Shown here: positions 42,735 through 53,827 of the stretch, in pieces
How positions within the stretch are numbered: position 1 is the stretch's first letter
Layout of the letters: every line of letters starts with the position of its first letter
Source: Lycocorax pyrrhopterus obiensis
Lineage: Eukaryota > Chordata > Aves > Passeriformes > Paradisaeidae
Length of the DNA stretch: 64,000 bases
NCBI GenBank assembly: GCA_014706295.1
Contig: JACSVZ010000009.1
Location: 38,505,768 to 38,569,767, forward strand
Direction of reading: 5' to 3'
Made by a program: the position numbers and the translations under genes
The notes under the pieces: generated by a model
Seen by the model: only the letters and a program-made list of their open reading frames with translations
Database searches by the model: none
Told to the model about the DNA's origin: nothing

Positions 42735-42872
42735 TGCCCCATTTCCTGGGAGTGTTCCAGGCCAGGCTGGGGCAACCTGGGATAGTGGGAGGTGTCCCTG
42801 CCCATGGCAGGGGGTGGAATGGGGTGGGATTTAATATCCTTCCCAACCCAAACCACTCTGGGAGTCTGTCAT
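42735..42872 (+). mobile_element. CR1 LINE 3' fragment, sense
   Basis: gtgttccaggccaggctggg, then gggaggtgtccctgcccatg, then cccaacccaaaccactctgg. Confidence 0.8.
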
Positions 42873-43502
42873 CCCATGCTATTTGTACATTTTTATATGT
42901 ATTTATATATCTGTGGCCCAGCAAGGTGTGTGTGGATTCCTGAAGAGCCTTTTCCAGCCCCAAATCCAGCCTGACAGCCGTTCCCACAGTGCTGACAGCC
43001 CTGATCCTCTCTTTCCCGGGAACGCTGTGCTCCCGGTGTCAGGCAGGGAATGTTTGTCAGCTCCTCCCGCCGGCTGCGTGGCACGAGCTATGTTTAGTTC
43101 AAGGGAGGTGGTGTTGGAGCTGTGCATGGATCTGAAGTACATGACAGGAGCTGTTCTGGCCTGGGAGAGGTGGGGATGGGAGCTGGGATGTTCCCAGTGC
43201 CAGACAGATGGATGCAGGTGAGGAGCTGGGAAAGCTGCTCGGACCCAGCCTCAGCAGCTGTCTGGGGCACAGAGGAGCAGAACAGTCCCTCGGAGCAGGA
43301 GGTTTGGGGTTGCCAGGGGTTGGTGGTCCCTTTTCCAGGTGCTCCTGTCCCACAGCAGGCGGTCACTGGCCCCATGTCCCCTCTGTGTGGGGTCATCCCC
43401 TGCATCCAGCCCTGGGATACCCCTGGGAACATGTGAGTGCAGTCCACGTTCTCAGGAATTTTAAATACTGAGATCCCAGGAGGGGATGGTGAATGAGGTC
43501 TG

Positions 43503-43790
43503 CATAGAATCAGGGAATATCAGAGCTGGAAGGACCCACAGGGTCATGGATCCAGCTCCTTCCCTGCACAGACACCCCAACAATCCCACCCTGGGCATCC
43601 CTGGCAGCGCTGTCCAAACGCTCCTGGAGCTCTGGCAGCCTCGGGGCCGTGCCCATTCCCTGGGGAGCCTGGGCAGTGCCCAGCACCCTCTGGGGGAAGA
43701 ACCTTTCCCTGAGATCCATCCCAAACCCCTCTGGCACAGCTCCAGCTGTTTCCTTCTCTCCTGATCAGTTTGGGGGGGTCTCTCCTTGAA
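43503..43790 (-). mobile_element. CR1 LINE fragment of a different subfamily, antisense
   Basis: catagaatcagggaatatca, then gctggaaggacccacagggt, then cctgcacagacaccccaaca, then gaacctttccctgagatcca. The body is unlike the common copies here; the tail and layout still fit CR1. Confidence 0.75.
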
Positions 43791-43992
43791 TTCCCTGGCC
43801 AGGCTGGGGCTGCAGGTGAGGAGCAGGAATCATGGAGCAGCTTTGTTGGAAGCAGTTGTGGAGATGAATTGATGGCCTCAAAATATTTAATATTTTAAAG
43901 ATACTCAACAGGTCAATCCATGTGTCAGACCAGTGGCGCTAAATCCCGAGAGGTTATTCCCAAACAGCTCCGTGCTGCCTTCTGTAAAACCG

Positions 43993-44147
43993 TGGAGTCC
44001 CAGATGGTCTGGGTGGGAAGGGACCTTAAAGCCCATCCTGTCCCACCCTTGCCATGGGCAGGGACACCTCCCACTGTCCCAGGGTGCTCCCAGCCCCGTC
44101 CAACCTTGGACGCTTCCAGGGGTGGGGAATCCACCCCTTCTCTGGAC
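43993..44147 (-). mobile_element. CR1 LINE fragment, antisense
   Basis: ggtctgggtgggaagggacc, then catgggcagggacacctccc, then gacgcttccaggggtgggga. Confidence 0.82.
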
Positions 44148-44837
44148 AGTCGGGGCGGATCATCCCCCTCTGGATCACCCTGCCGTTACACAGATTACTT
44201 TCAGCTCGGAAAGCACCTGCTGACTTTCTGTTCTATTTAAATCAGTCTCCCAGGCATCCTGAGAGCCTGTTTCCATAGGGTGGGTGGGCAGGGATGCTGG
44301 GATGGAGCAGGTGTCCCTCTGGCAGCACTGAGGGAACGTCCCCAGACCCTGGAGCCCAGGAATGCTCTGCCTGTGGCCCCGCTGCCCACCCCAATGAATT
44401 GTCGCCTTCCATCTGAAGAGAGCTGGATTTTCCGTGCCAGGAAGGCGTCTCTGGCTCCCTCGGGGTGTTTGTGGGGCTGCCAAGCCCTGCAGAGGAGAGC
44501 TCTATTTCGGTGCTGAGCCCATATGGCTGGGTGGGAGTTTGGAGGAGCGGGAGCTGCTGGAGGAGCGGCTGGGAGAGGAGAGGAGAGGGAAGGGCTGGGC
44601 TCAGCCTCGCAATGGAGGCGTTCCCGTCGAGATCTTTGTTTCCCCTTTTCTCCTGACTTCCCTCAGGTGTTGCTCTGAGGCACCTCTGGTCTCCGCTGAT
44701 CTCCTGGGATTTCACAGAACACTCCTTTCTCCCTGTGGCTCTTCCACGCCGTTCCCAACGCTGAGCCACAGATGAATCCCCTCATTTCCAGCTGCGCTTT
44801 GGAGCCCACATTCCGTGGAAAGCAGAACCAGCTCAGT

Positions 44838-44994
44838 TTTTTAGGTTGGAAAATCCCTCTGAGCCCATGGAATCCAACCATTCCCACCACTGCCCAGGCC
44901 ACCACTGCCCTGTGTCCCCACATCCACAGGGCTTTGGAATCCCTCCAGGGATGAGGACTGCCAGGCCTGGATTGCCTTTTCCATGAAGGAGTTT
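44838..44994 (-). mobile_element. CR1 LINE fragment, antisense (arm of inverted pair)
   Basis: tttttaggttggaaaatccc, then ccccacatccacagggcttt, then ggaatccctccagggatgag. A sense copy of another subfamily follows almost at once. Confidence 0.78.
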
Positions 44995-44997
44995 TTT

Positions 44998-45176
44998 CCT
45001 GGCACAGGTTTCCCAGAGCAGCTGTGGCTGCCCCTGGATCCCTGGAAGAGTCCAAGGCCAGGCTGGACAGGGCTTGTAGCACCCTGGGACAGTGGGAGGT
45101 GTCCCTGCCATGACAGGGTGGATTGGGATGATCCTTAATTTCTCATCCAACCCAAACCAGTCTGGGATTCTCTGTT
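44998..45176 (+). mobile_element. CR1 LINE fragment, sense (arm of inverted pair)
   Basis: ggcacaggtttcccagagca, then gctgcccctggatccctgga, then gggaggtgtccctgccatga, ending ccaaaccagtctgggattct. Confidence 0.82.
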
Positions 45177-46278
45177 TAGCATAAGGAATGTTTTCACAGG
45201 ACTGTGCTGTCAGGAAAAATCTGGGAATACTTGAAGCTGATGGGAGCTCTGGAGAGCATCCACTGCTTTTCTCCAGGGTATGGATGGGCAATTCCAGTTT
45301 ATGTCCAAACCCCGTTTTATCCATGTCCCCAGCTCCCTGGGAATATCCCCATCCATGGGGAGGGGATGCGTTGCCTCTCCCATTCCCATCCCTCCTCCCT
45401 CCATCCCTTCCCCCCTGTCCTTCCCGGTGCATCCGAGCTGCGTGGAGCAGGAATGAAATCCGTCCCTTCTGGTGCTGCTGAGTCAATCCCGGCCGGGTGG
45501 GAGGGGAATGATGCAAACCTGGGGATGTGGCAGATGGCTCTGGGAAAGGAACCTGCTCCAAGGAAGGAGCTGGAGGGGCTGGGGTCGGCCCTGACGCGTT
45601 CTGGCTGTAGGGAAAGGAACGGAGCGGAGTCTGGGGTTGGGATTAAAAAAATCAGGAGAGGATAAAAATAGCAGGGCAGATTCCCAGCCAGGATTAATTA
45701 TTGCATGGAATGTGCGCCGGGTGGTTTGATCCAGATAACTGCTCCTGCCTCTGCTTTTCCAAAAGGATGGAAAACCCTGCTCCAGGCCTGGCAGGGCAGC
45801 CCTGGAGGCTGCCAAACTTTTATTTTTCCCCCTTTTTTTTGATACAAAAAGGGGAGATTCCTCACCTGCCAGCAGCCTGTCACGTCCCTGGATGTGGGAG
45901 AAGGAGCAGGATGTGCTTTCCTGTGCTGCTTCCATGGGATTTTGGAAACCTGCCATGATTTGGGCTCAGGATGGTCCTGGCAAACACCCGGATGAGGTGC
46001 TGAGGGTGCCAGGGAAATCTGGGGGTGTGAGGGATTGAAAAGTGTCCCAGGAAGAGGCCTGGCTGATAAGGGAAATACCGTCGGTGTCATGGATGCGTTT
46101 AAATGTCAGGAATGCTCTGGGAGAACAGTGGGAATAAAGCAGGAGGTATTTATGGAGTGGAGATAAACAACGGGTCTGGATTGAGGAGCGGAGCAGGAGC
46201 CTGGGATTGCTCCTGAGGGTGAGGAGAAATGAAGTATTTGGGATAAAAGCAATGTCTGACTGACAGGAGTGATTCTGG

Positions 46279-46335
46279 AGCCACAGGAGCGTGGAATGGT
46301 TTGGGTTGGAAGGGGTCTTAGAGATCATCTTGGAT
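46279..46335 (-). mobile_element. CR1 LINE tail, antisense
   Basis: ggaatggtttgggttggaag followed by gggtcttagagatcatc: the reverse complement of the CR1 end. Only ~55 bp remains. Confidence 0.65.
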
Positions 46336-46411
46336 CCTTTTTGCACACAGCCTGGATGTGGCAAATCGCTGTGTGTTGGAATTCCCAGGGATTAAAATTA
46401 ATGGGAAATTA

Positions 46412-46555
46412 ATGCCCCTGGATCCCTGGAAGTGTCCAAGGCCGGGTTGGACGGGGCTTGGAGCAGCCTGGGATAGTGGGAGGTGTCCCTGCCCATGGTT
46501 GGAATGAGATGATCTTTAATGTCCCTTCCAACCCAGGTAATTCTGGGATTCTGTG
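46412..46555 (+). mobile_element. CR1 LINE 3' fragment, sense
   Basis: gcccctggatccctggaagt, then gggaggtgtccctgcccatg, then gatctttaatgtcccttcca, ending taattctgggattctg. Confidence 0.82.
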
Positions 46556-46675
46556 GTATTTTTGTGGATTCATAAAGGGGTTTTAAGGTTGGTACCTTTA
46601 GGGCACGTTTTGTGTCTCACATTTCAGGGAATGCTGTATTTTTTTTTTAACCAAAATGAGTTTTTATGGAAAAAT

Positions 46676-46885
46676 TGCCTCAGTATCCTCTCAGCCAGGA
46701 ATGCCTTCCCAATATCCCATCCAGCCCTGCCCTCTGGCACTGGGAAGCCATTCCCTGTGTCCTGTCCCTCCAGCCTTGTCCCCAGTCCCTCTCCAGCTCT
46801 CCTGGAGCCCCTTTAGGCCTTGCAAGGGGCTCTGAGCTCTCCCTGGATCCTTCCCTTCTCCAGGTGAACATTCCCAGCTCCCTGG
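46676..46885 (-). mobile_element. CR1 LINE fragment, antisense
   Basis: gccaggaatgccttcccaat, then agccattccctgtgtcctgt, then ccttctccaggtgaacattc. With the sense fragment at 46412 it forms a convergent pair about 120 bp apart. Confidence 0.83.
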
Positions 46886-47313
46886 CCATGGATTGCCAGA
46901 ACGTTCTGGAGCTCTTCAAGCCATCATCACTTTAATCAAGGAGCAGCCTTGGAAGGGTGCTGGGAGATGTTGGTGCCAGAAATAGCTGTTCTTCCCGGGA
47001 GATGGAGGTGGTGGAGCCGCAGCCCCACGCTCTGTCTGCGGAGGAGCCCTCCCGGCGGGCTGTGCATTTCCCAGTCTGGCAGCTGAACTTCCACGGAAAA
47101 ACAGCGTGGCAGTGGAGGGGGAGAGGAAGAGCCTGAGAGCTGAAACCCTCCTGGTTTGGGGGCTGACCCCGCTCCGTGTCCACATTTTCGGGGCTGATTG
47201 CAGATCCCAGCCATCTGTCACCGTTCCAGATGGGAGCATCAGGGTATCCCACTCTTCCTTAGATAAACGGGATAAACCAGCTGCTGTCCCTGTGTTTGGA
47301 GCGAAGCTGTGGC

Positions 47314-47460
47314 TGCTCCATCCCTGGCAGTGTCCCAGGCCAGGCTGGCCGGGGCTTGGAGCAGCCTGGGATAGTGGAAGGTGTCCCTGCCATGGCAGGG
47401 GTGGGATGGGATGATCCCTAATTTCCTTTCTGACCCAAACCATTCCAGGATTCCATTAAT
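47314..47460 (+). mobile_element. CR1 LINE 3' fragment, sense
   Basis: tccctggcagtgtcccaggc, then gcagcctgggatagtggaag, then ctgacccaaaccattccagg. Confidence 0.82.
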
Positions 47461-48444
47461 TCCTCTGCAGTCCTGGAAGAGGAGAGGTTGCTGTGGGAAT
47501 CCTTTTCCCTGCAGCAGCAAATCCTCCCTCGGCCCTACAAGAGCAGGGGGTGAGTGTTGCATGTTTTATATCAAGCCCTCATCAGGCTTTACTCTTCCCT
47601 TCACGGGGCTTAGATTGCAGTTCTGAATTAGCTCAATCAATTATTAGAAATTCATCAATCACTGCTGTGTGATTCACCTTTAACAGGTATTTTGGAGGTT
47701 TTCCAGGAAAGTTGCAGGTTTAAGGCAGATCAGTCCCCCAAAATGCACAGGGAGGAGCTCCTGGCTCAGCTCCAGGAGTTTGAACCTGCAGGGCAGGAGC
47801 TCTTCCTAAGAAAAAAGTTAAAAACCTGACAAAAAGAAGGAGATCTGTGCATTTTGGCCAGAAATTCCTGCTGGAGGTTCCTCTTCCTCCCAATCCTGGG
47901 ACACAGAGATGCCCTTTTTGTGGCCGTTGGGACCATGTGCTGCTGCGTCCATAAGTCCCAATTAATTCCCTGTTTCCCCACTGATTCAGATGAACTTTTC
48001 CACCTTGGGAAGGACACCTGGTGTCCCTGTGTCCAGCCTTGGCCAGCAAGCTGCATTCCAACAGCTGGAGGTGGAATTTCTGGCATTGCTTTGGAGAGGG
48101 AAAAGAGGCACAGAACCTTTGGGTGCCAAAATCGCTTCTGAGGCCTCTCCAGGGCAGGGGGGGCTGTTAAAAGCTGATTAATGATCCGTGATTTCCCAGG
48201 CAGCAGCCGACCTCGGGAATCAGATGGGATAAGTAACGGCAGGGCTGGGATTCTTTTCAAGGCAATTTGTGATGAGCTCTAGAAAACAGCCGGCTCCATC
48301 TGGGTCCTTGGGAAATTTGGAAGTAATTGGAGGATTATTAGAGGGTGGAATTAGTCAAAGCATTTATTTACGGATTTTTTTTTGGCCTCCATCTGCCCCC
48401 TCATTAATCCGGGGATGCAGCTCTGAGCTGGGCTGACAGTGAGA

Positions 48445-48606
48445 ATCACGGAAATTCGGAATGGCTTGGGTTGGAAGGGAAATTGAGGATCATCCTTAAC
48501 TGGATGGCTGGGACACCTTCCACTGTCCCAGGTTGCTCCAAGCCCCATCCAGGTGGCCTTGGACACTGCCAAGGATGGGGCAGCCACAGCTGCTCTGGGT
48601 TCCCCA
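48445..48606 (-). mobile_element. CR1 LINE fragment, antisense
   Basis: gaatggcttgggttggaagg, then tccactgtcccaggttgctc, then gcagccacagctgctctggg. Confidence 0.82.
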
Positions 48607-49254
48607 TATGCAAAACAAGCGTTCCCTGTTTTTGAAGCCATGGAGAGGGGTTTTACTGGATATTTTGGGGTATTTCTGCTGGAATCTGGGATTGTCGTAC
48701 CTGTTCAGGTGGGATTTGCGTGCAGGCAGAGCTTTGCTGGTTCCCAGCTCGCTGAGCCTGAGGGAGGCTGAGCTGGGAGCAGGGAACAAAACGCTCCAAA
48801 CCTTTTCCTTTGACAAATGGCTGCTTAATTCCATAATAAATAATTCCACTGCAGGCAGCCTGTTGGCTTCCAAGCCGGAGCTGGGAATTTATCCTGCAAA
48901 TGAATGTAAATCACGTGGAGAACTTGGGAAGATGGGAGCAGGCCCGTGGTCGGGGTAGAGGCGGCGGGCCCTGCTGAGGGGGAGCTCGTGAGGGGAGAAA
49001 AGCTCAGAAAATGGAACCCCCTCCATGCCAACAGCAGGAACGGAAAGCTGGGAGCCAGGAGGGATATCCATGAGCAGAATTCATGGAAAATAGTCCTGGG
49101 GTAGTTATCGGAAGGGCTGGCAGAGGTGGGGTGCACGTAACTGATCCTGCTCTTTCTGTGGGAAAGCATGGAAATACTCATGGATTTGGGGCTTGGCGCT
49201 TTCTAGGAGGTGTGTTGGGAATACAGGTCCTGGTGTAGGATGGAGCCCCTTGGC

Positions 49255-49660
49255 TCTGGAGCCAGGCTGGGAGAGCTGGGAATGTTCACCTGGAGAGGGG
49301 AAGGATCCAGGGAGAGCTCAGAGCCCCTTGCAGGGCCTAAAGGGGCTCCAGGAGAGCTGGAGAGGGACTGGGGACAAGGGATGGAGGGACAGGACACAGG
49401 GAATGGCTTCCCACTGCCAGAGGGCAGGGATGGATGGGATCTTGGTCAGGAATTCCTGGCTGGAGGGTGGGGAGGGACTGGGATGGAATTCCCAGAGAAG
49501 CTGTGGCTGCCCCTGGATCCCTGGCAGTGCCCAAGGCCAGGCTGGACAGGGCTTGGAGCAGCCTGGGACAGTGGGAGGTGTCCCTGCCCATGGCAGGGGT
49601 GGGATGGGTTGGGATTTAAAGTCCCTTCCCACCCACGCCATCCTGGGATTCTGTTGTTGC
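49255..49660 (+). mobile_element. CR1 LINE copy, sense
   Basis: Long copy from gagccaggctgggagagctg through ggaattcctggctggagggt and gggaggtgtccctgcccatg to ccatcctgggattctg. Very close to the copies at 14941, 19131 and 38352. Confidence 0.86.
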
Positions 49661-50149
49661 TGGAATACAATTGTGGAATGGCAGAACAACACTGTGAGCT
49701 CAGAGCTGGGGCAGAGGCTTTGCTGAGGGAGTGAAACACAAAGGAAAAGCTGGAAAACGCAGCAGAGCTGGAAGAAAAGCTGGGAATTGATTTCTTGTCC
49801 TGGCCATGGTAGCACCTCTCAGCACCGTCTGGTGGCTGACACGTATTCCCAAGAATGTTGGGAATATTGGCTGCTGCTGTTCATCCTGAGAGGCTGTTAA
49901 ATAATTTGTGCCCTCGGGTTTGTTGGGGAAGGAGATACATGGATTTGAAAGACAAACGATATTCCTGCAAATATTTATCCCTCCAGTGAGCTGATGTGGG
50001 AACGAGACAGAATCTGCAGCTGATTTTCCCGAGATTCAGCTGATACATTTTTCCATGGTGATAGTGGGTGTAAAATTCCTCCTTGGAAAGCCTGCTGGGA
50101 GAGGCAGGAGCATGGAGCAGGAGGTGGGAATAGCCCTTGGGAACAGCCC

Positions 50150-50415
50150 CTGGCATTGCCATGGGATTGCCTGGGATGGGGATGGGGTTTGGAATGCGGC
50201 TGCTGACAGGGGTGTGGGAGCAGATTGGGGTGGGAATGGGGATGGGAGTTTGGATGGGGATGGGAATGTGGATGGGGCTGGGGATGTGGACGAAGGTGCA
50301 GAAGCGGGTGAGGATTCAGATGTGGATGGGGATATGGATGGGGATGTAAATACAGATGCAGATGTGGATATGGATTCGGATGGGGATACAGATGTGGATA
50401 CAGATTCAGGTGTGG
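50150..50415. repeat. GATGKG hexamer-based minisatellite
   Basis: Units of gatggg and gatgtg in multiples of 6, for example gatggggatatggatgggga. G-rich on plus, and open in several frames as an artefact of the period. Confidence 0.88.
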
Positions 50416-51713
50416 AATCCCACGTTCAGTCCCTGAGGAGGTGCCAGTGGGAGTCAGGGCCGAGGGACAGCGGGGAGGCTCTGGGATGTGCTGGTGAAGC
50501 TGCTCCTGAGCAGCTGCAGAGGAAAGGGCACAGGTGGAAGCACAGCTCACTCGAATTGCCATTTTTCTCAGAATTGCAGGTTTTTCCTAAACCCTTTAGG
50601 AATGGGATTGCTTCCACCCCACTTAATAAACAGGAGCACCTGGGCTCTGGGTGAAGATTCACTGGGAAGTACAAAATGTGTCCTGGATGAGGCTGTGGGG
50701 CAGCTCTGGGTGTGCTCCTGCAGGTGTGAGGCCTTCCCGGCAGTGGGAGCAACAGCCAGTGCTGGAATCCTGGATTCATGTTTTCCTCCCAAGAGATAAA
50801 GTGGGAAACAGTTTTGTCTTGTGATCAGCAGCCAAACCAACACTGATCCCGTCAGCAGTAGCATGAAGTGGGATAAACTGGAATTTTCCTGGCTGTGTGT
50901 CACATTCCATCCCACTCCCCCTCGCTGCAGCCCCACTGTTGTTTTTCCTGTGCCTTCCCAAGCTCCTTTCCTTTTCTCCTGGCTCCCAGGCATCCTGGTG
51001 AGCCAGGCAGGGGATGTGTCTGCAGAGGTGGATGGAGCTTCCTGAAACCCAAATGTCGCATTTCCACTTGGCTGCGTGAGGAGCAAATGGCAGCGTAATT
51101 TACAGATTGCTACAGAGAGGGGTTACAAATAATAATAATAAAAATTTTAAAAAGTAGGATTTCTTCTGGAAGCCTCCAGCAATCCAGGAGCATCATCTCC
51201 CTCTGGTTGCCAAGGGTCACCAGGGTGGCCAAGTCTGGTGCTTGAGGGGACTTTTCTCCACAGTGGGAGGAAGAGGAAGGGCAGTGTTGTGCCTCTTAGT
51301 CACGGTTTCATTCCCTGATAATTTTTTGGAGCTGGATCCCAGCCTGGCAGCGATGGATCTGGGAGCAGATTGCTGGTGAGGCCTTTGAAGAGGAATAAAT
51401 GTATTCTGTGGGACTTGCTGCTCCCTGATGGGTTGGAATGTGCTGATGAGGGGCTGGTTTTGTGTGTGTTCATGGACATGAGGGAAATATGGAATAACTT
51501 AGGAATACTTTAGCATCTGACAAGTCCCGCTTGCTGTTACAGCTCCTGCTGGCTGAGTCCCAGGGTTCTCAGGCGGCCCTGATGTCCCTTGGGCAGCAGC
51601 ACCGTCACAAAGGGTCTGTAAGTGTAGGTGGGAATTCCTCAGTTCCGCCCCTTCTGCTGAGTGTTGGCTCCTTTCCCCTTGGGAATGACAATTTAACAGC
51701 TGTAGAATCCTAA

Positions 51714-51910
51714 AATCACGGAATCCTTAAGGGTGGAAAAGACCTTTGAGGTCAAGTCCAACTATCAAGCAGCACCACTGCCCCACGTCCCCGGGTGCCA
51801 CATCCACAGGGCTTTGAAATCCCTGTAGGGATGGGGACGCCACCACTGCCTTGGACAGTCCTTTCTGTGAAGGAATTTCCCCTAATATCCAACTAAACCT
51901 CCCCTGGTGC
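51714..51910 (-). mobile_element. CR1 LINE fragment, antisense
   Basis: atcacggaatccttaagggt, then cctttgaggtcaagtccaac, then gtgccacatccacagggctt, then tgaaggaatttcccctaata. It ends about 150 bp before the acceptor of KCNJ3 exon 3. Confidence 0.82.
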
Positions 51911-52057
51911 ATCATTTCCTCCAAACAAAGGCAGGCTGGTGCTTTTTTTTTAATACATTTAAACCCATAAAATCCATTTCATGGAATTGCTCAAGGGTTT
52001 CTGTGCATCCCCAATTTCCTGGCACTGGTGGAAGCTTTTCCTCCCTTCTCCTTGCAG

Positions 52058-52644
52058 GGATGACGTGCCAAGCCAGGACATCCTACACGGAGGACGAGGT
52101 GCTCTGGGGCCATCGCTTCTTCCCGGTGATCTCCTTGGAAGAGGGGTTCTTCAAGGTGGATTATTCCCAGTTCCACGCCACGTTCGAGGTGCCCACCCCG
52201 CCCTACAGCGTGAAGGAGCAGGAGGAGATGCTCCTCATGTCCTCACCCCTGATCCCGCCCGCCGTCAGCAACAGCAAGGAGAGGAACAACTCCGTGGAGT
52301 GCCTGGATGGGCTCGACGAGGTGGGCACAAAGCTGCCCTCAAAACTGCAGAAAATCACCGGGAGGGACGACTTCCCGAAAAAACTGCTCAGGATGAGCTC
52401 CACCACCTCGGAGAAGGCCTACAGCATGGGCGATTTGCCCATGAAACTCCAGCGCATCAGCTCGGTGCCCGGCAACTCCGAGGAGAAACTGGGCTCTAAG
52501 ACCACGAAGATGATGTCGGATCCCATGAGCCAGTCGGTGGCCGAGCTGCCCCCCAAGCTGCAGAAGCTCTCGGGGGGCAGCGGGAGGATGGAGGGGAACC
52601 TCCCGCCCAAACTGCGCAAAATGAATTCCGACCGCTTCACATAA
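52058..52644 (+). CDS. KCNJ3: KCNJ3 (GIRK1) exon 3: cytoplasmic domain and C-terminal tail
   Basis: Two bases complete Gly299, then residues 300-493 and a TAA stop. The acceptor is ttctccttgcag|gg. Residues 300-350 ([20 protein letters not shown] onwards) finish the Kir cytoplasmic domain. The rest is the long tail specific to GIRK1, ending KMNSDRFT. Ser377, Ser393 and Thr399 line up, with the 8-residue offset, with sites reported for protein kinase A in the mammalian protein, from memory. The tail holds five copies of a [LF]PxKLx[KR] motif at 391, 404, 425, 462 and 480. The total of 493 residues matches the family (501 in human) apart from the shorter N-terminus. Codons are less extremely GC-ended than in exon 1. 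Confidence 0.98.
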
Positions 52645-52708
52645 CGCGCCGGGCCGGGCATCGCGCGCGCCCGGGACTGCGGAGGGCAGCGGGGCCGCCG
52701 AGGGACTT

Positions 52709-52755
52709 GGATGGACTCCGGGATGGACTCCGGGATGGACTCCGGGATGGACTCG
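52709..52755. repeat. 15-bp repeat in KCNJ3 3' UTR
   Basis: Three full units and a partial unit of atggactccgggatg, 65 bp after the stop codon. Confidence 0.9.
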
Positions 52756-53269
52756 GCGCTCCGGGAGGCGGGAGCGTCCCGCGGGATTCCGAGCGAGGGC
52801 CGCGTCCTTGGCATGTACCACCCAGCGCATGCAATAATAGTGTGCAATCTCTGCATCTAGTCCGTGGCATGACTCCTCCTGTATTTATACTCTGTATCCC
52901 GAAAAACACGCAGAGGGGCCTTCCTTCCCCCGTGTTCCCGAGGGAATAGGGACAACGCGGAGTGGGGAACTTTCAGGGTAAGTTTAACTTGAGTCGAAAG
53001 CGTTTGGGGTTTTTTTCCCCGCTGTGGGTCGTGATTTGCTCACCCAAGTTGTTGCTGCATGTGGTTTTTTTTCCTCCAAGGAGGTGTTTTAGTTCACCCC
53101 TCACACTGAATTTTCTCGCCTTAAGTCCACTGCTGGTTTCTAGTTTGCTTTCGGGTTTTTTTGGGGTGTCAAAGCCACCAGGAAAAATACTGGGAAAAAA
53201 AATAATCTGTGTTTCATCAGGCTTTGTTTAGAGAAGAAACTTGTGTTCCTAAGCCTGGGCAAAACGATA

Positions 53270-53275
53270 AATAAA
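53270..53275 (+). terminator. KCNJ3: Candidate polyadenylation signal of KCNJ3
   Basis: AATAAA within gataaataaatgactcaagg, the first canonical hexamer after the stop. Use is not proven; a T-rich element follows at about 53300. Confidence 0.45.
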
Positions 53276-53827
53276 TGACTCAAGGACACACTTCAGGTAC
53301 AGTTAGTAACTTTTTAAAAATCTTTGTGATGTACAATACGTGTGGAGGAAAATCAGCAGGATGTGCTGGATTTCTCCTGTTGCTGAAACAGCCAACCGTG
53401 GAAACAGCTGAATGTGCCCGTGGTGCTGAGCAGGCTCTTCTGTTGGATGAGCTGCAGCCCAAAGGCAGAGCCCCAGCTCCCGGATCCCTCTGGGCCTGGA
53501 TTTCCCTCCCAGGCAGGGCATGGTGGTCCCAAGCCGGGGCTCGCTCCTCGCTGCTGTGGCCGTGGTGAAAATGCAGTTTGACCTTGTCGTGGGCTGAGGG
53601 TCACCCTGCGGGTTTCAGGGCGAGTCAGACGTTGTAGGAATGGTGAAATGTTGGGGGTGGTTCCTCTGTGGTGGTGTTTGGGTTTCCTTTGCCCGCCTTG
53701 TTTGGGATCAAGCCAGGCTGGGCTCTGTGATGAGGCCTTGAGGTGGTGGAGCACCTCCCCAAAATCCAAAGGGTTGAGGTGCCCCCGGGCTGTGTTTGGG
53801 GCCTTCCCAGAGGCTTCTTCTTGGAGG

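Larger units (their letters stand above)
29901..52057 (+). other. KCNJ3: KCNJ3 intron 2, 22 kb
   Basis: Phase 1 intron holding most of the window's CR1 fragments in both orientations. It also holds a 22-bp array (30255-31040), a 64-bp array (31715-31875), a duplicated ~258-bp segment (32210-32600) and a GATGKG array (50150-50415). Between these lies GC-moderate unique sequence. I found no exon, RNA gene or intact transposase or reverse transcriptase frame in it. Confidence 0.8.
52645..53276 (+). other. KCNJ3: KCNJ3 3' UTR (probable)
   Basis: Follows the TAA stop. It starts GC-rich with a 15-bp repeat at 52709-52755, then has an AT-containing island (52815-52900), then T-rich sequence. The first good polyadenylation signal, AATAAA at 53270-53275, gives a UTR of about 650 bases. 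Longer forms are possible, since mammalian KCNJ3 has long UTRs. Confidence 0.55.

Noticed and set aside
49255..49734. Coding frames over CR1 copies as reverse transcriptase remnants
   Set aside because: Copies cover the 3' region of CR1 only. The frames show no reverse transcriptase motifs.
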